A stretch of DNA of 64,000 bases from Juglans regia (Eukaryota > Streptophyta > Magnoliopsida > Fagales > Juglandaceae): assembly GCF_001411555.2 (NCBI RefSeq), contig NC_049915.1, positions 16,382,640 to 16,446,639 of the forward strand, read 5' to 3'. Below are positions 54,640 to 64,000 of this stretch, one piece after another; position 1 is the stretch's first letter; every line of letters begins with the position of its first letter. The notes under the pieces are model-generated. The model worked only from the letters and a program-made list of their open reading frames with translations, was not told the DNA's origin and ran no database searches. The position numbers and the translations under genes were made by a program.

Positions 54640-55500
54640 TAATACTTGGTAAAATCGTTAATAATAGAAAATTAAATTTTATAATTGAAGAGAGGAAGCT
54701 AGTAATGAGGCTGGATGAAGATTTAAAATAAAATGATGTCTGAAAACATTAAAAGATAAAGATTGAAACCTTAAATTCCCTCTACCTATTTTATGTTTGT
54801 ATTTTCAACCATGTGGTGGTGCCATGTTAATGAGATAAAGTAAGCTATATAATTAAAACGGCATAATATTATTACTCTTTTATAGTTGAATCAATTAATG
54901 AGTGGAAACAATAAATACGGCTGAATCGTGGGATAATGAAGTTATTTGATGTGAATAAGGTGGAGATTAATGGAGTTGGAAGTTAATTAGGCTTGACATT
55001 GAATATGGGTAAATAAATTAAGTAATGTTAGATAAAATCTTTCGGTGATTCTTTTTAAAAAAAAAGGAGAATCTGTCGTTAAAAAATAATTTTTTAGCAT
55101 TAATCTTTTATAATTGATGAGTATAAAGGACTCATGGCATATTGAAAGTATTTGATGTGAATAAGTTGGAGATTAATGGAGTTGAAAATTAACTAGGCTT
55201 GACATTGAATGGGGATAAATAAATTGAGTAATGCTAGATAAAATATTACGCTTGTCCGTGTATTTATTTTTTAAAAAAAGTACGGTCCATTATTAAAAAA
55301 TGATTTGTTATGTATGTCTCAAATTTACTTATTTTTTTAAAAGTGAATGCACATCGCTTGTATATCTTAAAACTGTAAAAATCTTTTTCCAAATAAATTA
55401 AAACGAAAAATAATAAAATGGTTGCAAATGAAGTTAATTAAGAAAATGCTTAGGTGACTCAATAGAATCTTATAAAGTTGCTTTGAAAATAAAATCAAAG
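54640..55500. repeat. Degenerate repeats shared with 49005-49400
   Basis: GAGTGGAAACAATAAATACG (54900), two copies of GGAGATTAATGGAGTTGRAA (54960 and 55170), and AAATAATAAAATGGTTGCAA with AAATGCTTAGGTGACTCAAT (55410-55460) repeat the 49.0-49.4-kb words in order. Local duplication or an unrecognised element family is likely. Confidence 0.6.
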
Positions 55501-56067
55501 TTGCTTAGGTGACTCAAGTTTTTTTTGACAAAGTTCAACATTTTTAATATTTTCAAAGTTTTTATATACATATATCAATAACTATAGTTATAAGAATTCA
55601 AGGAACATGTTTAGTACTAGAAACATAAATTTTATATTTTATTTTCCAATTTTCTTTTATCTTGCTTATTAAACGCAATAATTAGAAAAAGTTAATATCC
55701 ACTTATTCTATTATTTTTTCAAACTAAAAATTAAGAAAAAAAAAACTCACTTCTCAATTTAAAATGTTAACATAATTTTGTTTAAAGAAACACAATCTAA
55801 AAAGTTCATATATGTATATATATAAGAATTTATTATGTGTTAATCAATATTCACTCTTACATCTCATAGTTATAATTTTTTTATAAAACATAGAAATATT
55901 TTTCATAAAATATAAAATATTAAAAATAATAAATATATAATTTTTTTAATAAAACATAAAATAATAAATAATAACCGATAAAAAAAATTAGAGATTTGCT
56001 GGGCATCAGCCCATATCCGCTGCACACCTCGCATAATTTTTTTTTTTTTTTTTACACTCAATACATT
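55501..56067. other. AT-rich stretch, no gene seen
   Basis: It contains a fragment shared with 49690-49760 and a T-run at 56039-56054. Nothing coding is recognised. Confidence 0.4.
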
Positions 56068-56262
56068 AAGGTTGTTTTTAGATGTTGAAGTAAGTTGAGT
56101 TGAGATGATAAAATATTGTTAGAATATTATTTTTTAATATTATTATTATTTTGAAATTTAAAAAAGTTAAATTTTTATTATATTTTATATTAAAATTTAA
56201 AAAAATTATAATAATAAATTAATATAAATTAAAAAATATTTGATAACCAAACGAAACTTAAG
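56068..56262. repeat. GAGATGA-type MITE in the HON4-like promoter
   Basis: AAGGTTGTTTTTAGATGTTG and, at the other end, GATAACCAAACGAAACTTAA form inverted ends about 50 bp upstream of the TATA box. TGAGTTGAGATGATAAAATA and the AT-rich core mark the family. Confidence 0.65.
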
Positions 56263-56305
56263 TGTGCAGCGGATACGGCTGATGCCAATATTTTTTCAAA
56301 AAATT

Positions 56306-56313
56306 TATATATA
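56306..56313 (+). promoter_or_regulatory. TATA box of the HON4-like gene
   Basis: TATATATA within AAATTTATATATACATAAAA. It would put transcription start near 56340 and give a 5' UTR of about 215 nt that contains a CT-rich tract. Confidence 0.55.
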
Positions 56314-56458
56314 CATAAAAGGAAGCCATGTCATCAGAGGCCCTCAGCGGTCGGATTAAACGTCAATCCAATCATAAGCATTTTGGTAAGAAAAGAGGAC
56401 ACTACTGTTCCCCATTTCCTCCCCCAATTCCCCATTCACAATCCCCACCTCAGCACTT

Positions 56459-56545
56459 CCTCTCTCTCTTTCTCTCTCTCTCGATCTCGAAAATCCCCCC
56501 TTTTCTCTCTTTTAGAATCAACTCCATCTCTCTCTCTCTCTCTGC
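56459..56545 (+). repeat. CT-rich leader of the HON4-like gene
   Basis: CTCTCTCTTT and similar runs just before the start codon, common in plant 5' UTRs. An upstream frame from 56328 to 56549 spans this region and may be a uORF if transcription starts early enough. Confidence 0.6.
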
Positions 56546-56552
56546 ATAATCC

Positions 56553-59500
56553 ATGGACCCGACGCTACCGCTGCCGTTTCCTCAGCCGCCCAACGCCACA
56601 CCCTCCTTTTCCGACCCCACAGCCATCCCCGCCGTAGTCCCCGCCACCACCGAAGCTCAGAACCACCTTGCTCATGCAGCCAACCCTACCCTTAACCCCA
56701 ACCTTCCCCCTGCCGCCAATCCTGCCCCACCGCTCAACCATAGCCACCCGCCCTACGCCGAGGTACCTTTTTTTACTCTTTTTTACCAAGATTAATTTCT
56801 TTTTTGTGTGGTTTATTTAGTTATTCATCTGCTCTGTGGCTCTCAGATGATATACGCGGCGATTGCTGCTCTGAATGAGAGGAACGGGTCGAGCAAGAGA
56901 GCCATAGCCAAGTACATAGAGCAAGCCTACTCGGGCCTCCCGCCCAGTCACTCGGCCTTGTTGACTCACAACCTCAAGCGCTTGAAGAACACCGGTCACC
57001 TTGTCATGGTCAAGAAATCGTACAAGCTTCCTAGATCTGATGCTTCTTCTTCGGCTCCTCCAGCTCCTCCTCTTTCTGGGGCCCCAAAGAGCCCGGGCCG
57101 TGGTCGTGGCCGTCCTCCAAAGCCCAAGATTGCTCCCGGTCCCATTCTCGAGCCCAACGCGCAGCCCGTTCTTGTCGCTCTTGGGCTCGTGGACGATCCC
57201 AATGCTGAACCAGTAGCGGTCAAGCGTGGTCCTGGTCGTCCACGTAAAACTGGGCTGGTGGGCCAGGATGGTGGTCCTGCCAAGAGGGGTAGAGGCCGAC
57301 CACCTGGGCCTAGAGTCGGAGTGAAGCCCAGGTTGATGAAGAAGACTCCAAAGCCCAAGTCTGTGACGGCAGTGTTGGGCCCTAATGGGCTCAAAAGAGG
57401 CCGCGGACGCCCACCCAAGTCCCAGCTCAAGACCATGGTTATTCCTTTCGCCCCGAACAATGTCCCAGCAGTAGCACCGGTGGTAAATATGCCGAGGCCT
57501 AGAGGTCGACCGAAGAAGGATGCAGCTGCACCAGTGTTACCGGTGTATGCTGCTGATGGTGTCGTTGGAAAGTTTTCCGGCGGACCGGCAAATGTTGGCA
57601 AGGTCCGGAAGCCGAAAAAGACAACTGGGAGGCCTGTTGGCCGGCCGAAGAAGGTAATTCCTGTTCTCTTCACTGTAGTTTTTGGTACATTTGGCATTTT
57701 ATTGCGAGTGTTATTCCTTCCTCCGTGAATGGTGCGTGCTTGGGCTTTGTTCGGTGTTTCGATCCTTTATTTATATTGAAAAAAAGAAATTTGTAGTAAG
57801 AAAGGAAAAGCTATCCATATTGAATTCTGGATTATTTTAACTTCTTGTGTTGTGTATGTTGGAGAAGCAGAGTACTTTCCCTCTGCCTAACTGAGTGGGA
57901 GAGAAAATCCTAAGGCCAAGAGACATTGGTTTCTCTATATGCATCTTCAAAATCACATCTTTTAAATATTGATTTTGCATATCAAGAAAAAATTCTACAT
58001 TGGATTATGCATCTTTGAATCAAATAATAATAAAATATTATTATTTTTAATTTTTTTTTCTTAAAATTATTATTTTTTATATATTTTACAATTAACACTA
58101 TGGGCTCAAAAATACAAATTCCATATATCTAAATATTATCAATTTCATATATCAAAATGAATAATTTTATCAATAAATATTAATATGTACTAAAAAATAC
58201 TTTGTATCATCAACTTAATGAAAATTTTATATATCAAAATCATCGTAATACAAATTCTACAAAGTTGATTTTAATGGGTAGGAGAGAGAAAAAACATTAA
58301 AAATAATGTTTGGAGAGTGAATAGTGCTTATTCAAACTTGAAAAACTATTCATAGCTATGTAAAAATTTAGAGATGCATAAGCTAATGTAGATGAATTTA
58401 AAGACATTATGTAAATATGAAGATGAAGATAAAGATGAATAAGCCATTGTTAGTGCTCTAACCCCGCTCATCACCCTTCACCTAAGACACCCCACCACCG
58501 CCATAGACAAGGCCGACAGACTCTGGCATCTCTATTGAGGGCACTTCCGACGTCAGTCCACCCTTTGACGACCTGGAATTTCTCAAATTTCTCGAAGACG
58601 TTGAGGAGATTTCTTGGAGGCATCGTCGACCATCGTACTTGTGCCTCCCCAACAAAGACAAGACCAACTGGCTCTGGCGACTCCTCTGAGGGCACTTCGA
58701 CGTCGGTCCTCCCTCTGGCGACGAGATTCAGAATCGTCAAGGAGATCTCTAGGACCGTCGTTTGTCGGATCTATGCCTCCACCACCACAGACAATACCGT
58801 CAGGCTCAGGTCTGATTTTCTCAGGAAACCACTCCTTTGATTTCTCTTGCGCAAACCTACATCAGATCTGTATGTTTTTGGGAGATGATGCTAGTGATGT
58901 CGAAGTGAGAGGAAGTTTGATGTTTTAGGAGATGATGCTATGGTTTGGGACCATAGGATGATGACGCACGACGCGGATTAGTTTCAGATGGAAAGTGAGA
59001 GATGGTTGAAGGTGGAATAAAAAACTTTCATTTTTACGAAAGAGGGAGGAAATAGCTTTCGCATCTCTAAACGTAGTAAAAGGATAACTAAGTTCATGTG
59101 CCTATGTGGGACGGCAACTTCATGGGTTGGTAAAGGGATTGGGGGATTGTTTAGAACTCATCTGTCATGATGGATTCTTCAATGAGTTAAGGATGGGTAA
59201 TTGAGTTCTCATCATTCAACATCATATTAAAGCAATGGGCAATTTTTTGCAACTTTCAGAATTCCGAAACGGGAGGAGAAAAAGTTTTATGAATTCCATT
59301 CGAAGCGTCACTGGGTCCAAAGGCACTGTTCTAAGCATGTAGACAGAGGGGAGTTCGTTGATGGAAAGACAGTGGGAAGGCCTTCCTCGATCAAAGGTGC
59401 CTTGTACGCCTCGGTGTTGTGGTCTCTGGCGGGTAGTCCTGTCGAGAATAGCTCCACGGTGGAAGGAATAGCTAAGATAGTCGTAGGAGACAAAGGCTGT

Positions 59501-62014
59501 CAGGTGAAATTTGAAGAAGTGGGGGGTAAGCACCATGTGGTGCAAGGTGGAATGGCTACCTCGGTCAAGTGTTTGAGTATGAGAGAAGTGGACGAGGTCT
59601 TGTGGGCTGTTAAAGCTCAATTGATGGGAGTCATGGAGTATTGAGAGATCTTATAATTAATTTGGACAAGGGGTTGGACCTGGTCATGGGTTTGGGTGGT
59701 AGGTTAAAAATGGACACGCAGTTTTTTTTGGGGGGGGGGGGGGGGGGGGGTAGATCCTACGGGTTTGAATGCCTCAAGTGCGTCGGCAAAGAGCACTTCG
59801 ATGCCGTCACATATTGGGTCGTTGGACGTTGGCATCACTGTTGACACCAGTTTGTCGTCTGATTGCCCTCAGTCAATAGTTGCAATTGAGGTTGGTACCT
59901 TTTTTCATGGTTCACTTCTAGTTGAAGATAGGGGTCCTTCAAGGGTTTTGAGTACATTGAAAGAAACAGACAAGCTTCTTTTAGAAGATGAAAATGGGGT
60001 AACAGAAGGTAGTGCTTCCCTTACCTGTTATATGCCTCTTGAAGGGGTAGTAGGGTCTGACAAAGTGGCACAGAAAGGGTCATTGGGGGGTGGAACACCT
60101 ATAAGCAATGTTCTCGTTGATGGAACGACAACACCTATGTTGAGGTGGAGGAATCTCTAATGGTGACAACAACAATGGACAACAACAATATAGTTGTTGA
60201 GGAGGTTCGGGATTTGAATGCAGGATATTGGGGGGACGAATTTACGGGTTTATCGTTGGTGCCTTGTGAGGAGGAACGTCTAAGGTCGGGAGAGTAGTTG
60301 AGAACTGTGTCTGGGGATAATGTTGTTCCCTTAGTTTCTCTTCCTTTGACAAACAACATAGCGGGTTCACCATCAGATTGGGTTCAGCATAAGGTTAACG
60401 AGATTTAGCATATTGTGGGGCTTTCATATGGAGGATGTAAAGACCAATTTAAAACACTACTCACTGTGATAGAGAGGGGCCATTCGCTTGAAACCAAATC
60501 AAGTTTTAAGAAAAGTAGGGAGTTAAAGCGTCTTTCTTGGGCAATTAACTACAACGCTGATGGAGGTAGCTTAAGTTGAGGGTAGACGAAAGGTAGGGTA
60601 TTATAAAGACATCCTCGCAGAGAGAGTTTCAGGTGGAGTATGTATTAGTTTTACAAGGGTCGGGGTTGGGGAGGTGTATTCTATTCCAATTCGAGCTTGA
60701 TGTATTTTGGATAGATTTCTCATTTTCATGGGCTTTTTGGGTCATTTGGGGCTAGCTAGTATGGGCTAGGTATTTTCTTGTATACGTCCAGTTTACTTGA
60801 TTTTTCCTATTCATATATATAATTTTTTACTAAAAAAAAAGTGTATGTTAGAGAAATTGGAAATGATATAAACGGTTACTTCTCATTGAGGACCATGATA
60901 TTGCACCTAGAAGAAACTGCAAAAAATCTTGGTTTGGATGGCTATAGCCTTCCATCTCATCTCATCTTGTTTCATCCCATCTTATCACAATATTTAAACA
61001 CTACAAACATTTTCAATTTCAAATTAAACTTTTATTTTTTTCATTTAATCATTATCTAATAATTATAATTTTTTCAAACTTTCAAACAAAACACAAAAAA
61101 CAATTGAATTTTTTCAAATTTCAAAACAAAAATTATATTAAAAAATTATATTCTAACGATATTTGAAATTTATAATATTTATAATAAATTTTTTCTCTTT
61201 CATTTTTCAAAACTTCATAAAACATCTCATCTCAAACTATTTTATTACTATTCACAAATAATTTTACCATTGTTCACAGATCATCTCATCTTATCTTACA
61301 ATCCAAACGAGGTGTAAGTTGTCTATAAAAGTAATTTTTAGTTCAACAATTACTTCTTGCAAAGTTTGTGGAGAATGAAAGCTTCTAAGTGTTTAAAAGT
61401 AATTTTTGGTTCAACTATTACGCATTGTCAAGTATGTAGTTTGGAATAGGACTTGCAATTTCTTTATTTGGTTTTTTGGTCCCTGTTCAATTTCTTTATG
61501 TATCCTCACTTTGCCTTTACCATCTTTGAGAAAACAAAGAACGCAGCAGGATTGGCTATATCTGCAGTGCCCGACACACAACCAATCGCCTACGTAGATC
61601 TTAAGAGGAAACTTGAATATATAGTAAGTTCCTTTGTTTAGTTTTGGCTAGTTAAATCATCCTCATTGCTTCACTGATATTTTCATTTCAAATGAGCTGT
61701 ATTTACTCCAATGAATAATTTTTTTTTTTTCCTTATCTTTGTAGCAATCTAAAGTGAGTGAAGCTGTTGCCGTGCTGAAGCGTCAGATAACTAACGAAAG
61801 CGCTGTGGCGGCAATCCAAGAGTTGGAAGGGCTTGCAGCAATGGACATTATTTCGGCACCATTACAAGTTGAAACCCAACAGCCGGAACAGCCGCCACCG
61901 CCACAACAGTTTCAACAGCTGCTGCATCCGCCAGAGCTGCCACAGCCACAACAGCCACAATGGCTGCCCCATCAGCAAGAGCTGCTACAGTCACACCTGC
62001 CTTTTGCTCCATAA
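56553..62014 (+). CDS. HON4: GH1-HMGA chromatin protein, HON4-like (linker-histone domain plus AT-hooks)
   Basis: Four exons, 56553-56762, 56847-57653, 61531-61623 and 61745-62014, encode 459 residues. After a Pro/Ala/Asn-rich N-terminus (1-65) comes an H15 linker-histone domain (about 66-131; PPYAEMIYAAIAALNE, SALLTHNLKRLKNTGHLVMV). Six AT-hooks follow at about 154-162 (GRGRGRPPK), 196-204 (KRGPGRPRK), 216-224, 253-261, 287-294 (RPRGRPKK) and 330-339 (GRPVGRPKK). Exons 3-4 give a short helical segment (LKRKLEYIQSKVSEAVAVLKRQ) and a Gln/Pro-rich tail. This is the plant GH1-HMGA family, which binds linker DNA and AT-rich minor grooves; Arabidopsis relatives are tied to chromatin architecture and telomere stability. 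All exons are in phase. The exon 3 acceptor is set at 61530 (CATCTTTGAG|AAA); 61539 is an in-frame alternative. Confidence 0.92.
57905..58460. mobile_element. MITE nested in the LINE leader
   Basis: GACATTGGTTTCTCTATATG with CATCTTCAAAATCACATCT at the left is roughly mirrored at the right by GAGCACTAACAATGGCTTAT and CATCTTTATCTTCATCTTC on the - strand. The AT-rich body contrasts sharply with the GC-rich LINE leader on both sides. Confidence 0.5.
58500..58830 (+). repeat. GC-rich tandem repeat in the LINE leader
   Basis: CTCTGGC, GAGGGCACTTCCGACGTC and GTCC recur about 148 bp apart (58512-58560 and 58660-58708), with a third partial copy near 58790. Open frames in both directions here come from this composition, not from a gene. 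Confidence 0.65.
59730..59750. repeat. Run of 21 G
   Basis: An uninterrupted G homopolymer follows eight T residues inside the LINE ORF1-like region. It shifts the frame and could form a G-quadruplex. The length may be uncertain from sequencing. Confidence 0.8.
60945..61315. repeat. GAGATGA-type MITE in the same intron
   Basis: CCATCTCATCTCATCTTGTT at the left, the core CAAACAAAACACAAAAAACA, and two right-end TCTCATC patches (61225-61245, 61280-61295). TCCAAACGAGGTGT closes the element. Confidence 0.65.
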
Positions 62015-62304
62015 TTAGTAAGAATTTGTGCAAAAAAAAATGACCCTGTTTTCAGGGATCTAGAATGAGTCTGATTGTGAGGATCAATAAGTTGTCTTCT
62101 AAATGTGTTAACATAGCACTAGAGGGAAATGATCTGTAAAGGGAATAGTTAAGTAGAGAAACTAATTTGTCATTGATGGTAGAGATGGACCATGTTCATG
62201 AAGTTTGTTGTTTAATTAACTTTAATGCGACCATTAAGCTTATCATTTTTTTTCCTTTTCCCTTTTTCATCATCTTGTGTGCATGAAGAGTGCTACTATT
62301 CTAA
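62015..62304 (+). other. 3' UTR and flank of the HON4-like gene
   Basis: Sequence after the stop codon with no recognisable coding content; it probably contains the polyadenylation region. Confidence 0.5.
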
Positions 62305-62400
62305 GGCCTTTACACTACAGACTATTTAGATGGTATAATTTAATTTGTTAGGTTTAAATTTTTAAAATTTATCTCTAATCAAATTATTAGTGTAGAGGCC
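62305..62400. repeat. Short MITE, copy 2 of 2
   Basis: GGCCTTTACACTACAGACTA and, on the - strand, GGCCTCTACACTAATAATTT are inverted ends around GGTATAATTTAATTTG. Related to 28570-28680. Confidence 0.6.
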
Positions 62401-62619
62401 TTGAATAGAGTTATTGTGTGCAAAATCTGTCTGCGCGGCCATTTCATGCGTCAGATCTTCAGTTTTTGGCCTTATCATAGTGCTCCTCCAACTGTAATTG
62501 TTGGAGTGAAGTCAACGATGACAAGCAGCAGTCTGTTCAATGCACAAATTGTGGAGTTTGTGCTGGGTCTCCGGTCCACCCAGCTTTTGTTTAGCGACTC
62601 GTTTAGAGGTTCAGATTAT

Positions 62620-62910
62620 AAGTTTATGAAAAAGTAAAATGATTTGTGAATAATAGTGAAATGATTTGAGTTATGTTTTATTGGATTTGAAAAAATAAAA
62701 AAGAAAAAATTAAATAAAAATATTGTTAGACTATAACTTTTTAATATTATTTTGTTTTGAGATTTGAAAAGTTCGAATTGTTTTTTGTATTTTATTTGGA
62801 AGTTTGAGAAATTTGTAGTGATTAAATAAAAATGTTAATATTTAAAATTGAAAATTATTTGTGTTTGAGTAATGTTTAGATAGGATGTAATTTTTTCATC
62901 TCATCGAGGC
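62620..62910. repeat. GAGATGA-type MITE
   Basis: AATGATTTGTGAATAATAGTG, the core TTTTGTATTTTATTTGGAAG and TTTTTTCATCTCATCGAGG match the element at 51740-52170. Confidence 0.6.
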
Positions 62911-63582
62911 ATTAATGGTTTTGCTTGCCTGGGAAAAGAAAGAAGCTGAGAGTGTACTGATAGTTAGTCAAATTGTGAGGCATTTTCATTTGTTTGCACT
63001 TGTGGGAGTAATCTTTCTGAAAAAATTCTACTAATTATCTTTATATCACATATTATGTATGATTTTTTAATTTTTCCCCTTATCAAATGTATGGTAAATG
63101 AATGATAAGTAGAAGAATTTAATTAGTTTAAGAAGAATAAAATAAAAGAAAAATTAAAAAAAATATATGGTATGCGAAAAAATCTCATATGTGATTTTAT
63201 TTTGAAAATTTCTAGATATAAATCTCATATTCCTACATACCACTTAAAAATATGCGATTTTATTTTTTTACCATCATATTTTATATTTTATATTTCATAT
63301 TTCTTAACATATGAAATATGAAATATGAGGGTAAAAAAATAAAATCATATTTTTATATAGTATGCAAGAGTATGAAATTTCTGTATAGCTCTTCCCAAAC
63401 GAAATCACAGAGGAAATCGTCAAAACCAAAGTCCTCTATACTACACATAAAATGGGTAATATCCATTTGGTATAAAATATGTGATTATTTTTATCATTTC
63501 ACATTTCTTATAAAGAAATTATCAATTTTTACGTGCAACGGGGGACATTTTTATGGGTTATTTTCTCCGTTCGTCAGAGTAA
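62911..63582. other. AT-rich stretch, no gene seen
   Basis: A palindromic patch near 63280-63350 (ATATTTCATATTTCTTAACA facing TATGAAATATGAAATATGAG) suggests another small inverted-repeat element. A 114-codon frame from 63318 has no family motif. Confidence 0.4.
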
Positions 63583-63791
63583 GGGCAGGTTTGGGGGGTG
63601 AGATTTCTCATCTCATTTTATCTCATCATTATATTTTTTTTAAATTCTCATACAAAATATAATAAACAATTTAACTTTTTCAAATCTCAATTCAATTTTT
63701 TTTAATTTCAAAATAATAATAATACTAAAATATAATATTTTAAACACTAAAATAAAACATAAAATTCTCATTTCACCTCCCAAACATGCCC
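63583..63791. mobile_element. GAGATGA-type MITE with defined ends and TAA duplication
   Basis: It begins GGGCAGGTTTGGGGGGTGAG and its right end on the - strand reads GGGCATGTTTGGGAGGTGAA. TAA is directly repeated at 63580-63582 and 63792-63794. At 209 bp this is the cleanest copy and assigns the whole family to a PIF/Harbinger-like (Tourist) type. Confidence 0.8.
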
Positions 63792-64000
63792 TAAGATCCT
63801 CAAGAATTTCTTATAAATAAAAATATAAAACCAGTCTTTTCTTATGATTGCTCTCGACAGCCTCTTTGGTTTTTTCAACTTTTTTCTTGTAAAAACAAAA
63901 ATATAAAACCAGTCTTTTTTGTTATCGAACTTCTTGGCTACCTCTCTACTAATTCAACTTTTTTCCTGCTGTTGGAGGCTTCTCTTCGTAGAAAACTTAG

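Larger units (their letters stand above)
57867..60840 (+). mobile_element. LINE insertion in intron 2 of the HON4-like gene
   Basis: It is flanked by a 15-bp duplication, GTGTATGTTGGAGAA at 57852-57866 and GTGTATGTTAGAGAA at 60841-60855 (14 of 15 identical); the right copy directly follows the A-tail. The left part is a GC-rich leader with internal repeats. The middle (about 58980-59640) resembles a plant LINE ORF1: GNSFRISKRSKRITKF, LSEFRNGRRKSF, then GVMEY. The 3' end has the GTATACGTCC-type LINE tail. RT and endonuclease are missing, so this is an internally deleted, inactive copy carrying another element (57905-58460). Confidence 0.8.

Noticed and set aside
56996..57697. A 233-codon - strand frame opposite the HON4-like exon 2
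   Set aside because: It is the shadow of the GC-rich AT-hook coding sequence and has no independent motif.
58471..58928. Several 60-104-codon frames in both directions
   Set aside because: They come from the GC-rich tandem repeat in the LINE leader inside an intron.
59641..60160. Frames after the G run (67 and 131 codons) as a host gene
   Set aside because: They lie within the LINE bounded by the target duplication, inside an intron of the HON4-like gene.
62401..62637. 78-codon + frame downstream of the HON4-like gene
   Set aside because: No motif, no splice link to the upstream gene, and it overlaps the start of a MITE.

Overview
This is a plant nuclear window: AT-rich, intron-containing genes with plant-specific families, long transposon-rich gaps and no bacterial-style gene packing. 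The genes are eudicot-like. The many short transposons built around GAGATGA/TCATCTC suggest a woody Fagales relative such as a walnut or hickory type; that placement is an inference.

Four protein-coding genes look intact. (1) A secreted, GPI-anchored SPARK-domain protein, + strand, two exons, 21463-23466. (2) MOTHER OF FT AND TFL1 (MFT), a PEBP-family seed germination regulator, + strand, four exons including the family's typical 62-nt exon 2 and 41-nt exon 3, 25640-27402. (3) A group D (TDY-type) MAP kinase of the MPK8/MPK15 clade, - strand, eleven exons and 629 codons with every junction in phase, 39657 down to 31001. (4) A GH1-HMGA (HON4-like) chromatin protein with a linker-histone domain and six AT-hooks, + strand, four exons, 56553-62014; its 3.9-kb second intron is swollen by a LINE. 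The genes are unrelated in function and each has its own promoter.

Two gene relics are present. A nine-exon internal piece of clathrin heavy chain (- strand, 8632-5779) still has its splice sites but carries frameshifts, a stop codon and a missing stretch. The 5' end and first coding exon of a SIN3-like co-repressor gene lie at about 10560-11117 with no downstream gene.

The rest is repeats. Positions 1-5170 hold four ~1.2-1.4-kb tandem units, each with a 200-580-bp almost pure-purine (GGA-rich) tract. A decayed L1-type LINE lies at 15036-19211 (-). A Ty1-copia element with one LTR lies at 42908-47350 (-) and has a MITE and a compound microsatellite inside it. A tRNA-type SINE with a perfect 14-bp target duplication is at 50201-50501. 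More than twenty MITE-like elements are scattered through the window, mainly PIF/Harbinger-like with TAA/TTA duplications, plus CACTA-like miniatures. Long stretches (28.7-31 kb, 39.9-42.9 kb, 48.2-56 kb, 62-64 kb) contain only such elements.

I did not find a clear new biological system. The most unusual structures are the polypurine tandem array, the well-preserved clathrin pseudogene, and the cluster of RY and G-box motifs in the promoter and introns of MFT.
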